Of a stretch of DNA of 64,000 nt, positions 53,026 through 62,108 are shown piece after piece. The stretch is from the NCBI GenBank assembly GCA_013177815.1, contig JABLXM010000003.1:1-64000 (forward strand), in the 5' to 3' direction. A model generated the notes under the pieces. That model worked only from the letters and a program-made list of their open reading frames with translations. It was not told where the DNA came from and searched no databases. This stretch comes from Anaerolineae bacterium. Its GTDB lineage: Bacteria; Chloroflexota; Anaerolineae; Anaerolineales; Anaerolineaceae. Both the position numbers and the translations under genes were made by a program. Positions within the stretch are counted from its first letter, which is position 1. Each line of letters starts with the position of its first letter.

Positions 53026-55029
53026 ATGGCGACGATATTGGCAAATGAAGCGAATTGGGCAGCGACGCTGGCGCCGTGGGTCATCTTCTCACCACTGATC
53101 GGGCTGCTGCTTAACCTGTTGTTCGGGCTGCGTTGGGGTGAACGGGTGACGGGGTTCGTTGCCAGCCTGGCGAGCGTGGCGTCGTTCGCCCTGGCAGTGG
53201 CGTTAGGGATCGCCATCCGGGGTCAGCACGAGGCACTGATCGTGCCGCTGGCGGACTGGATCAGCGTGGGTTCGTTCGATGTCCAGTGGGCGCTGCGGGT
53301 GGATAGCCTTTCGGTGATGATGATGCTGGTCGTCGCCGGCGTGGGTGCCATCATCCATGTCTACGCCACCGGCTACATGCACAGCGATGTGCGTCACAAC
53401 GGCGACCCGGGTCGCTACCGGCGCTTCTTCGTCTACTTCAACCTGTTCATCCTTGCGATGCTGGTGCTGGTCTCGGCGGATAACTACCTGATGCTGTTCG
53501 TCGGCTGGGAGGGGGTCGGTCTGTGCTCATATCTGCTGATCGGGTTCTGGTTCGAGGGCGGCGCGGGCGGCATTGCCAACGCCAAGGCTGCCAAGAAGGC
53601 ATTCGTGGTCAACCGCATCGGCGATTTCGGTCTGCTGCTGGCGATCTTCATCATGTTCTGGTCGTTCGGCACGTTGCAGTTCGACGCGGTCTTTGCCCAG
53701 GCGGGGCAGGTTTTCCCCGGCATCATCCTGGCGATCACGCTGTTCATGCTGCTGGGTGTGAGCGGTAAGAGCGCCCAACTGCCACTTTACGTCTGGCTGC
53801 CGGACGCCATGGCAGGTCCAACCCCGGTTTCGGCGTTGATCCATGCCGCCACCATGGTGACCGCAGGCGTCTACCTGATCGCGCGTTCCAGCGCCCTATT
53901 CCTGGCTGCGCCTGCCGCCCAGGCGGCGGTGATGTGGGTGGGCGCGCTGACCGCCCTGTTGGCAGCCACCATCGCGGTCGGTCAGTTCGATATCAAGAAA
54001 GTGCTGGCTTATTCGACCATCAGCCAGTTGGGCTTCATGGTGGCGGCGGTGGGCATGGGTGCCTTCTCGGCTGGCATGTTCCACCTCACCACTCACGCCT
54101 TCTTCAAGGCGCTGCTCTTCCTGGCTGCCGGTTCGGTCATCTTGGGGATGGAACGCGGGCATGAGGATGCCGGCGATCACGAGCTGGCGACGGCGGGCGG
54201 CGGTCATGAAGATGCGCACGCCTTCGATCCACAGGATATGCGCAACATGGGCGGGCTACAACGCCGTATGCCCTGGACGATGGGCGTCTACCTGGTGGGC
54301 GCGCTGGCGCTTTCCGGCATTGCGCCGCTGGCGGGCTTCTTCTCCAAGGACGAGATCCTGGGCGCTGCCCGCGAGGTTTCGCTGCCGGTCTTCATCATCC
54401 TGGTGATTTCCGCCTTCCTGACGGCGTTCTACATGGGGCGGCAGATCTTCATGGTCTTCTTCGGCAAGCCGCGCAGCGCGGCGGCGGATCATAGCAGCGA
54501 GAGCAAGCCCATCATCGTCGCGCCATTGGTAATCCTGGCGATCCTCTCGGTGTTGGGCGGTGTGCTGAACCTGCCCGGCGTCTACTGGCTGGAGCACTGG
54601 CTGGAACCGGTACTGGCTGGCAACCTGGCGGTCGAGTTCGAGCTGCCGGTGGCGCTGCTTTCGCTGGCGGTGGCATTGACCGGCTTGCTGCTGGCATGGG
54701 GCGTATATGGCAAGCGCTCGCTTGGCAGCCCGGAGAACCCCGACCCCCTGGCAAAGCCGATGGGGGGGCTTTTCACCGCTGCACAGCACAAGTGGTGGGT
54801 GGACGAGCTTTACCAGGCTGTTTTCGTGCACCCCTTCGAACGCATTTCGCTCTGGCTGGCAGGCACGTTCGACCAGGGCGGCATCGACGGCGTGGCGAAC
54901 GGACTGGGTGCGCTCACGCGCACCCTCTCGAACTGGTGGAGCAAATTCCAGAACGGCTTCGTGCGCTCGTACGCGCTGGCGGTGGTTTTCGGAATGGTCG
55001 CCATCCTGGCATTCCTGGTGCTGCGCTAA
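53026..55029 (+). CDS. nuoL: NADH-quinone oxidoreductase subunit L
   Basis: 667 residues, the largest antiporter-like subunit with the C-terminal lateral helix. It shows FVGWEGVGLCSYLLIGFW, GKSAQLPLYVWLPDAMAGPT, the channel-lining segment PVSALIHAATMVTAGVYLIA and KKVLAYSTISQLGFM. A His/Asp-rich cytoplasmic loop (about 370-405) is longer than usual. Starts 10 nt after nuoK. Confidence 0.97.
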   Translation: MATILANEANWAATLAPWVIFSPLIGLLLNLLFGLRWGERVTGFVASLASVASFALAVALGIAIRGQHEALIVPLADWISVGSFDVQWALRVDSLSVMMMLVVAGVGAIIHVYATGYMHSDVRHNGDPGRYRRFFVYFNLFILAMLVLVSADNYLMLFVGWEGVGLCSYLLIGFWFEGGAGGIANAKAAKKAFVVNRIGDFGLLLAIFIMFWSFGTLQFDAVFAQAGQVFPGIILAITLFMLLGVSGKSAQLPLYVWLPDAMAGPTPVSALIHAATMVTAGVYLIARSSALFLAAPAAQAAVMWVGALTALLAATIAVGQFDIKKVLAYSTISQLGFMVAAVGMGAFSAGMFHLTTHAFFKALLFLAAGSVILGMERGHEDAGDHELATAGGGHEDAHAFDPQDMRNMGGLQRRMPWTMGVYLVGALALSGIAPLAGFFSKDEILGAAREVSLPVFIILVISAFLTAFYMGRQIFMVFFGKPRSAAADHSSESKPIIVAPLVILAILSVLGGVLNLPGVYWLEHWLEPVLAGNLAVEFELPVALLSLAVALTGLLLAWGVYGKRSLGSPENPDPLAKPMGGLFTAAQHKWWVDELYQAVFVHPFERISLWLAGTFDQGGIDGVANGLGALTRTLSNWWSKFQNGFVRSYALAVVFGMVAILAFLVLR

Positions 55030-55056
55030 AGCGGCTGCCGGGTGAAGGAATCGTTT

Positions 55057-56559
55057 ATGGACTATTTGAGCAATCCTTTGGTAATCTTGTTGCTGATGCC
55101 CCTGCTGGGATGCGTTGTGTTGGCAGCCCTGCCAGCAGGGCGCAAGAACGCCCTGCGTTGGACGGCGCTGCTGGCATCGCTGGCGACCTTTGCGGTCTCC
55201 CTTTGGATGCTGGCGGGGTTCCGCAGCGGTGAAGCCGGGCTGCAGTGGGTCATCCGCCAACAATGGGTGCAGGTCGCCTCGCTGCCGGTCAGCTTCTACC
55301 TGGGGGTGGACGGCATCAGCGTGCTGATGGTGCTGCTGACCACCTTCCTGACGCCGATCGCCATCCTCTCCTCCTGGGAGGCGGTGCAGGACAAGGTCAA
55401 AGGCTTCATGATGCTCTTCCTGCTGCTGGAAACCGGTATGTTGGGGGTCTTCCTGTCGCTGGACCTGGTGTTGTTCTATATCTTCTGGGAATTTACGCTC
55501 ATCCCGATGTATTTCCTGATCGGCGTGTGGGGCGGCGAAAGGCGCATCTACGCGGCGGTCAAATTTTTCCTGTTCACCATGGCAGGCTCGGTGCTGATGC
55601 TGCTGGCGATCCTGTTCATCGGCTGGCAGGGCGGAACCTTTGCGCTGCCCGACCTGGTCGCTGCCCGTGAGAGCTTCGCTGCGGCGCAGACCTGGCTGTT
55701 CCTGGCTTTTGGGCTGGCTTTCGCCATCAAAGTGCCGCTCTTCCCGCTGCACACCTGGCTGCCGGATGCGCACGTGGAGGCGCCCACCGCCGGCTCGGTC
55801 ATCCTGGCAGGCGTGCTGCTCAAGATGGGCACCTACGGCTTCCTGCGCTTCAACCTGCCGCTCTTTCCGGAAGCTTCGGTCAAGTTTGCGCCCTGGGTGG
55901 GCGCGCTGGCGGTGATCGGTATCATCTACGGCGCGGCGGTCGCCTTCGCGCAAAAGGACGTCAAGAAACTGGTGGCTTATTCCTCGGTCAGCCATCTGGG
56001 CTTTGTGATGTTGGGGCTGTTCGCCCTCAACCAGCAGGGGGTTTCCGGCGGCATCATCCAGATGGTCAACCACGGGCTGAGCACCGGCGCGCTCTTCCTC
56101 ATCGTCGGCATGCTTTATGAACGCCGGCACACCCGCGAGATGTCTGACTACGGCGGCATCTGGAAAGTGGTGCCGGTGATGGGCGCGATGATGCTGTTCA
56201 TCAGCCTTTCATCCGCCGGGCTGCCGGGTTTGAACGGCTTCGTGGGCGAATTCACCATCCTGCTGGGGTCGTTCGGTTCGACAGCGTTGGGCAGCCCGTG
56301 GTTCGCCGGGGTCGCCACCGTGGGCGTCATCCTGGCGGCGGTCTATTTGCTGACCATGTTCGAGAAGGTCTTCCTGGGCAGGGTGACCCGGGATGAAAAC
56401 CTGGGTTTGAAGGACGTCAGCCTGCGTGAGGTGCTGGTGCTGGCGCCGATCATGATCCTGATCGTTTGGATCGGCGTCTACCCCAAGCCATTCTTCGACC
56501 TGATCAATCCAAGCGTGCAGAGCCTGCTTTCGGTATTCTCTGCCACGCTGGTGCCATAG
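55057..56559 (+). CDS. nuoM: NADH-quinone oxidoreductase subunit M
   Basis: 500 residues, about fourteen membrane helices, antiporter-like. Motifs are FYIFWEFTLIPMYFLIGVWG with the key Glu, PLFPLHTWLPDAHVEAPTAG and KKLVAYSSVSHLGFVMLG. The ATG at 55057 has GAAGGA 7 nt upstream and is preferred to the GTG at 55042. Confidence 0.97.
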   Translation: MDYLSNPLVILLLMPLLGCVVLAALPAGRKNALRWTALLASLATFAVSLWMLAGFRSGEAGLQWVIRQQWVQVASLPVSFYLGVDGISVLMVLLTTFLTPIAILSSWEAVQDKVKGFMMLFLLLETGMLGVFLSLDLVLFYIFWEFTLIPMYFLIGVWGGERRIYAAVKFFLFTMAGSVLMLLAILFIGWQGGTFALPDLVAARESFAAAQTWLFLAFGLAFAIKVPLFPLHTWLPDAHVEAPTAGSVILAGVLLKMGTYGFLRFNLPLFPEASVKFAPWVGALAVIGIIYGAAVAFAQKDVKKLVAYSSVSHLGFVMLGLFALNQQGVSGGIIQMVNHGLSTGALFLIVGMLYERRHTREMSDYGGIWKVVPVMGAMMLFISLSSAGLPGLNGFVGEFTILLGSFGSTALGSPWFAGVATVGVILAAVYLLTMFEKVFLGRVTRDENLGLKDVSLREVLVLAPIMILIVWIGVYPKPFFDLINPSVQSLLSVFSATLVP

Positions 56560-56574
56560 AAGGGGCGCTGCTGA

Positions 56575-58020
56575 ATGACGATAAATGACCTGAACACGAT
56601 CTTACCCCTGGTTGTGCTGGCTGGCTGGTCGGTAGTGGTGCTGCTGGCAGACCTGTGGATTCCCAAGGACCGCAAGGGGTGGACGGCGGCGCTCTCAGCA
56701 GTTGGGCTGGTGGTGGTATTGGGGTTGACGCTGGCGCGCGGCGGTACCGTTCAGAAAGCCTTCTTCGGCACCGTGCTGGTGGATGGCTTTGCCCTCTACC
56801 TGGATATCATCTTCCTGGTGGGCGGGCTGGCGGGCATCGCGCTGGCTTACGATTACCTCAAACGCATGGAGCTGGAGCGCGGCGAGTACTACCCGCTGTT
56901 GCTGATCGCCATTTCCGGCATGATGCTGATGACCTATGCCAATGACCTGATCATCGTCTTCCTGGCGCTGGAATTGCTCTCGCTGCCGCTCTACATCATG
57001 GCTGGTTTCGCACGCTTCAACCTGCAATCGGAGGAAGCGGCGCTCAAGTACTTCCTGCTCGGATCTTTTGCCTCCGGGCTCGTGCTCTACGGTGTGGCGC
57101 TGCTGTTCGGCGCCAGCGGTCACACCGACCTGCCCGGGTTGGTCAACACCATGCGGGCTGGCACCGGCAACCAGGCGTTGTTCCTCTTCGGCGCTGCGTT
57201 GCTGCTGGTGGGCTTCAGCTTCAAGACCGGCATCGTGCCGTTCCATATGTGGATGCCGGATGTCTACCAGGGCGCGCCTTCGCCGGCGACGGCTTTCATG
57301 TCGGTCGGCGCCAAAGCCGCCGGCTTCGCCGCGTTGATGCGCGTCTTCGTCACCGTCTTCCCATCCCTGAGCGATGACCTGACACCCATTCTGTGGGCAC
57401 TGGCAGCCATCACCATGGTGGTGGGCAACGTCCTCGCCATCTCGCAAAAGAACATCAAACGCCTGCTGGCGTATTCCAGCATCGCCCAGTCGGGCTACCT
57501 GCTGATGGCGTTCGTGCCGTACGCCAACGCCGAGGTCTCCAGCGATTCGATCGCCGCCATGCTGTTCTATCTGCTGGCTTATACGCTGACCACCTTCGGC
57601 GCATGGGCAGTCATCATCCAGATGGAGCAGCAGGAACGCCGCGGTTTAGAAGTGGCGGATTACGCCGGGCTGGGCAAGCGCCACCCCTGGCTCGGGCTGG
57701 CGATGACGATCTTCATGCTCTCGTTCACCGGCGTGCCGCTGACGTTGGGCTTCTGGGGCAAGTTCTACCTGTTCAGCACGGCGGTGGAAGGCGGCTTCGT
57801 GGGGCTGGCGCTGATCGGTCTGCTGACCTCGGTGGTCTCGGCGTTCTACTACCTGCGGGTGGTGGTGGTGATGTACATGCAGCCCGGCGACCCGCCGGTG
57901 AAGCAAAACCGGTGGGTCAACCTGACCGCACTGCTGGCAGCGGCGGTGGTGGTGGGGCTGGCATTCATCCCCGGCAGCGTGCTGGACTTGGCGTTGCAGG
58001 CGGTGCTGCAATTGCAGTAA
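56575..58020 (+). CDS. nuoN: NADH-quinone oxidoreductase subunit N
   Basis: 481 residues, antiporter-like last subunit. Features are LIIVFLALELLSLPLYIMAG, FKTGIVPFHMWMPDVYQGAP and IKRLLAYSSIAQSGYLLMAF. It starts 15 nt after nuoM and is followed by a strong hairpin, which ends the operon. Confidence 0.97.
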   Translation: MTINDLNTILPLVVLAGWSVVVLLADLWIPKDRKGWTAALSAVGLVVVLGLTLARGGTVQKAFFGTVLVDGFALYLDIIFLVGGLAGIALAYDYLKRMELERGEYYPLLLIAISGMMLMTYANDLIIVFLALELLSLPLYIMAGFARFNLQSEEAALKYFLLGSFASGLVLYGVALLFGASGHTDLPGLVNTMRAGTGNQALFLFGAALLLVGFSFKTGIVPFHMWMPDVYQGAPSPATAFMSVGAKAAGFAALMRVFVTVFPSLSDDLTPILWALAAITMVVGNVLAISQKNIKRLLAYSSIAQSGYLLMAFVPYANAEVSSDSIAAMLFYLLAYTLTTFGAWAVIIQMEQQERRGLEVADYAGLGKRHPWLGLAMTIFMLSFTGVPLTLGFWGKFYLFSTAVEGGFVGLALIGLLTSVVSAFYYLRVVVVMYMQPGDPPVKQNRWVNLTALLAAAVVVGLAFIPGSVLDLALQAVLQLQ

Positions 58021-58066
58021 CGCCGCGCTCACGTAAAAAACGAATACAGATCACACGAACAGAGAC

Positions 58067-58108
58067 AAACGTCCACGGGCGAACCGATCAAATAGCCCGT
58101 GGACGTTT
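58067..58108 (+). terminator. Terminator of the nuo operon
   Basis: AAACGTCCACGGGC (58067-58080) pairs perfectly with 58095-58108 around a 14-nt loop, followed by TC. It lies 46 nt after nuoN and before the end of the convergent kinase gene, so it may act in both directions. Confidence 0.75.
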
Positions 58109-58136
58109 TCGTTCCCGCAAAGCCAACCCGTTGTTT

Positions 58137-61073
58137 TTAGCGGACCCCCCACAAGCGCACGGTGCCGTCAGCGGAGGAACTGATCAGCAGTGAGCCATCC
58201 GGTGAAAACTGCAAAGCATGGACCCAACCACGGTGACCTTCCAGCAATCGCAGCACCTCGCCGCTTTCAACGTCCCATAACGCAATCGCGCCCTCATATG
58301 AGGCGCTCGCCAGGATGCTGCCATCCGGTGAATACGCCACATTGGATACGGAAGATGTGGCGCCCCACAGCGTTTTGACCACCTCACCCGTGGATGGGTC
58401 GATCACGTTGATCGACCCATCCACATATCCGGCTGCCAGGTAGTTGTTTGCAGGAGAGAACGCAATAGCGTCCGCATTGGAGACGCTCTTTAAGTTCTTC
58501 GAGAAATTGAACTCCGGGACCGACCAAAGTATCAGACTGCCATCATAATCACTGCTGGCAAACCAACGCCCATCCGAAGAGAACGCCAGTCCGGATATCT
58601 CGGCGGTATTCCCGGCGAGCTGCCATTCCAATTGGCTGTTGTAATAATCATCCGGCGGCTGATAAGTCTCCCAGGAAAATTCGGGGTCCAGCAATTCCAC
58701 GAAAAGCCGCGAAGACAAAACCGACAGGTTCCCTTCCCAATCTCCTATCGCCAGCCAGTCGCCATCGGGGGAAAACTGCATGATATTGGGGGTCATACTA
58801 CCATAGTAGTACATATCGCTGTTCTTGAGGTCATTGGTGACGGGATCCCAGGAGCTGATGTTGTCATAATCGGCAGTGATCAATAAATCCCTCAGCGGGT
58901 ATTGCGCCATGGTCGAATTGTTCTCCAAGGTAGTCATTGATTGCACCGCACCGTTCCTCGGGTCGATGAGGTTGAGTTGGGTCGGGTATCCCCCACCGTA
59001 CACCAGAAGCGGCTGGTCGTGGAGCATGTAGACAAATACAGGGGCAGCGTTGAAGCCGGTCACCTGGATGATCTTCTCCCCTTCCGGCATGCGCCAGGCG
59101 GTGAGCGAGCCATCCTCCGAGGCAGTCACGAGGATGGCGCCATCCACCGAGAAAGACAGGCTGTTGATGATTCCATCGTGGGCGGATAACAATTGCCGCG
59201 AGTAAGGCTCACCGGTTTTGGCATTGAAGAGGGCAACCTTGCCGGCAGTGGTGCCAACCGCCAACACATTCCCGTCAGGCGCATATGCCAGCCTGGTAGC
59301 GTCGGAGGGAACATTGATGGCGCGCACCAACGCCCAATCGCCCACCGAGTAAATGTTGACCACACCCGATTGCGTGAACGCAGCCAGAAAATTGTCGTCT
59401 GGTGAAAAAGCGCAGTAAGTGGTCAATTGGTGCAAGGTCTTAACTTCATTAAAGTGCCCATCTTCCAGACTGAATATCGTCATTTGATCATCGTCTATGA
59501 CTGTCACCCATTTACCGTCTGAGGATACGACTGCGGAATATGCCCAACCATAACCCATATCGGAGTGATATTCCGAAATACGTTCTCCGCTTTCGATATC
59601 CCAGAGGTATAACGCCTCGGTACCGTGGATGCTGATGAGGCGATTCTCACCAGGGATAAAACCCAGCCCCGCGACTTCCTCATAGCGACCAGCCTGCATT
59701 GTCTGGAGCAGCCCGCCCTGATTGTTCCACACACGGATGACGGCATCATCCGAACCGCCTGCAAGGAGGCTGCCATCCGCCGAGTAAGCCAATGCTCTAA
59801 CGCCCCCTTGCACCTCGTGCGACCACAACAAATAGTTCATCTGTGAGTCATAAACATAAAAACCGAGCGTTGTAGCGGCTGCCAACTGGCTTTCATCGGG
59901 AGAGAACTTCACCTGGTTCAATACACCATTTCCATAACGCGCGATGGGCACCACACCGGCTGCGTTAGCGGCGGTAATGGGCGTGGTGGGAATATCTGCC
60001 GGGGTATTCATTTGCACAGGTGTGGGCGATGGCGTTACATAAATCGTGGGCGTGGGGGATACGCTTGGCGCGCGTATAGCCGTGGATAAGAACGGCTTCA
60101 CAACGGCTGGGGGGGTGATGCCAACTGCCGGAAGCTCACCGGAATCAGAAGATAACAGGCGGTAAATACCAAAAACGCCGCCCAAAACGATTACCAGCAT
60201 CAGCACGCCGCCGGCAACCGCCAACCAACCCCAACCCGGCATACGACGCTTGCCCGCCGGTATCTCGGTTATGGGCGCCCTGCTCAAAGCCGACTTGAAT
60301 TCCTTGATCGTCATGAAGCGATCGCCCGGAGCAGGCTGCATGGCTTTGAGGATCGCTGCTTCGACCTGGGGGGATATTTGGGGATTGAACTGACGCGGCG
60401 CCGTGAGGGGTGATCCGATGGTGCGCTGAATGGACTCGACCGGCACCCGCCCGGTGAGCAGATTATAGAGCGTTGCGCCCAACGCGTAGATATCCGAACG
60501 GTGATCGGTTATACCAAAACCGTATTGCTCCTGGGGTGAAAAGCCGGGGGTCACCGCGCGGGCGCCGGCAGTGGTGCGCACCTCGGGGTCATAGAGCTTG
60601 GCAACCCCAAAATCGACCAGCATTGCCCGACCATCAGAACCAATGATGATATTTTGGGGCTTGATATCGCGGTGGATGACCGGCTTGGGTTGACCGTGCA
60701 GGTACGCCAGTGCGTCACAGATTTGATCGATCCATTCCAGCACTTCCCCTTCTGACAGGGGGGCGCCGGCTTTTTGAAGCTTGGCTGCAAGGTCTTCGCC
60801 CTCGACGAAATCCATCACCAAGTACTGACCCTGTCCCGGGATGATGAAATAGTCCGTCACACGCGGTAGATTCGCATGGTGCATATTCGCCATAATGCTG
60901 GCTTCGTGAATGAACTGACGCTGGGCATCTTCTGAGACTTCAAAATTCTCTTTGACAGCGCAGGGGCGCATCAGGTTAAGGTCGGTGGCTTTATAGACAG
61001 CGCCAAAGCCCCCCTGACCCAGAAGGGCAATGATCTGGTAACGATTATTGAGAATGTCGCCGTTCGAGTGCAT
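58137..61073 (-). CDS. Transmembrane Ser/Thr protein kinase with WD40 sensor
   Basis: 978 residues. Kinase domain about 12-265: GQGGFGAVY, Lys41, HRDIKPQN (Asp136), DFG at 154-156 and TPGFSPQEQYG. The membrane segment is at about 282-307, followed by a Pro/Thr linker. The C-terminal 620 residues form WD40 blades: VRALAYSADGSLLAGGSDDA, INSLSFSVDGAILVTASEDG, ISGLAFSSDGRWFASSDYDG and VHALQFSPDGSLLISSSADG, enough for two propellers. It is related to the kinase at 24384 in plan but uses WD40 rather than TolB blades. GGAGG precedes the ATG and TATTAT lies at 61090-61095 on the minus strand. The position next to nuo suggests no specific link. Confidence 0.93.
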   Translation of the reverse strand: MHSNGDILNNRYQIIALLGQGGFGAVYKATDLNLMRPCAVKENFEVSEDAQRQFIHEASIMANMHHANLPRVTDYFIIPGQGQYLVMDFVEGEDLAAKLQKAGAPLSEGEVLEWIDQICDALAYLHGQPKPVIHRDIKPQNIIIGSDGRAMLVDFGVAKLYDPEVRTTAGARAVTPGFSPQEQYGFGITDHRSDIYALGATLYNLLTGRVPVESIQRTIGSPLTAPRQFNPQISPQVEAAILKAMQPAPGDRFMTIKEFKSALSRAPITEIPAGKRRMPGWGWLAVAGGVLMLVIVLGGVFGIYRLLSSDSGELPAVGITPPAVVKPFLSTAIRAPSVSPTPTIYVTPSPTPVQMNTPADIPTTPITAANAAGVVPIARYGNGVLNQVKFSPDESQLAAATTLGFYVYDSQMNYLLWSHEVQGGVRALAYSADGSLLAGGSDDAVIRVWNNQGGLLQTMQAGRYEEVAGLGFIPGENRLISIHGTEALYLWDIESGERISEYHSDMGYGWAYSAVVSSDGKWVTVIDDDQMTIFSLEDGHFNEVKTLHQLTTYCAFSPDDNFLAAFTQSGVVNIYSVGDWALVRAINVPSDATRLAYAPDGNVLAVGTTAGKVALFNAKTGEPYSRQLLSAHDGIINSLSFSVDGAILVTASEDGSLTAWRMPEGEKIIQVTGFNAAPVFVYMLHDQPLLVYGGGYPTQLNLIDPRNGAVQSMTTLENNSTMAQYPLRDLLITADYDNISSWDPVTNDLKNSDMYYYGSMTPNIMQFSPDGDWLAIGDWEGNLSVLSSRLFVELLDPEFSWETYQPPDDYYNSQLEWQLAGNTAEISGLAFSSDGRWFASSDYDGSLILWSVPEFNFSKNLKSVSNADAIAFSPANNYLAAGYVDGSINVIDPSTGEVVKTLWGATSSVSNVAYSPDGSILASASYEGAIALWDVESGEVLRLLEGHRGWVHALQFSPDGSLLISSSADGTVRLWGVR

Positions 61074-61201
61074 GGGGATTTACCTCCACATAATACCAAT
61101 TCAGTCAGGCATCAATGACTGCAATGCCAACCATCAGGTTGGATATTACATGGCACTATCGATGTTAAAATTATATAACTTATGTATAAATCAAGGCAAC
61201 T

Positions 61202-61726
61202 ATGGAACGCAAACCGATCGATTTGACGTCGTTCACCGCCCACCCGCACGCATTATGGGATTGGACCTGGTTCCTGCTGGCAAGCGGCGACCTGGCTGCC
61301 GGCAAGTACAACGCCATGACTGTCTCGTGGGGCGCGCTGGGGTTCATCTGGAATAAACCGCTGGCGATGGTGGTGGTGCGCCCAACGCGCTACACCTTCG
61401 GCTTCATGAATGACTTTGCCTCGTTCACGCTCTCGGCATTCGACCAATCCCACCGCAAAGCGCTGGAATACCTGGGCAGCCGTTCAGGGCGGAACGAAGA
61501 CAAGATCAAGGCTTCCGGGCTAACTCTCCAGTCCGCCACCCAGGTGGCGGCGCCAGGCTTCGCCGAAGCCGAACTGGTGCTGGAATGCCGCAAGGTCTAT
61601 TGGCAGGATATAGATCCCAGCCACTTCCTCGATACCCGCATCGACCAGCTCTATAACAAAGACTATCACCGCATTTTCTTCGGCGAGGTGGTCGCCATCA
61701 CCGGCACCGACAAGTACACTGGGTAA
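61202..61726 (+). CDS. Flavin reductase-like (flavoredoxin-type) protein
   Basis: 174 residues. The FMN-binding split-barrel is seen in GDLAAGKYNAMTVSWGALGF, followed by PLAMVVVRPTRYTFGFMNDF and FTLSAFDQSHRKALEYLGSR with the SGR motif. The C-terminal part has CRKVYWQDID and YHRIFFGEVV as in this family. It probably binds FMN and transfers electrons in a small soluble redox system; partners unknown. The ATG has AAGG 5 nt upstream, and TATAAA lies at 61185-61190. Confidence 0.85.
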   Translation: MERKPIDLTSFTAHPHALWDWTWFLLASGDLAAGKYNAMTVSWGALGFIWNKPLAMVVVRPTRYTFGFMNDFASFTLSAFDQSHRKALEYLGSRSGRNEDKIKASGLTLQSATQVAAPGFAEAELVLECRKVYWQDIDPSHFLDTRIDQLYNKDYHRIFFGEVVAITGTDKYTG

Positions 61727-61732
61727 CAAAAA

Positions 61733-62096
61733 AACCTCAGAGGCACAGAGGATGATATTCACCGCAGAGGACGGAGAGAACGCGGAGATATTTATCAGGA
61801 GCGCCGATAGAGATAGACCAGCGCGCCGGCGATACAGTCCGATGAAGCCTTCTTCAGCCAGGGCAGTCTAACATTCGATGCTCACACCAATGCGGTTTTT
61901 TTGGGAACATAGCAATCCAAGCTCTATGACGGTCTCCGGCGACCTCGGCACGAACGGTCTGCCGTATCTGCATGAGAATATACCAAGCACTGGGGAAGAA
62001 AAGGCAACCAATTTACTTTTTACTTTTTCTCCGTGTCTCCGTGCCTCTGTGGTTAGTAAATAACAATCTCTGCCATCTCTCCGCTCTCTGCGGTGA
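61733..62096. repeat. Gene-free patch with two interleaved inverted-repeat pairs
   Basis: The 382-bp gap between the flavin reductase and dehydrogenase genes has no gene I can support. It carries four repeat units in order A (61733-61751), B (61759-61789), inverted A (62028-62054) and inverted B (62066-62096). The B pair matches at 26 of 31 positions and the A pair at 16 of 19. Inverted A matches the left repeat of the nuo insert at 25 of 27. The interior (61790-62027) shows only a stray 28-codon leftward fragment and resembles an empty or decayed copy of the same kind of insert. Confidence 0.75.
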
Positions 62097-62108
62097 GTTA
62101 CCCCCTGA

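Noticed and set aside
54256-56130. Long leftward open frame (over 600 codons) opposite nuoL/nuoM
   Set aside because: Translation is dominated by Gln, Arg, His and Glu with no domain pattern; it is the typical shadow of GC-rich membrane-protein genes.
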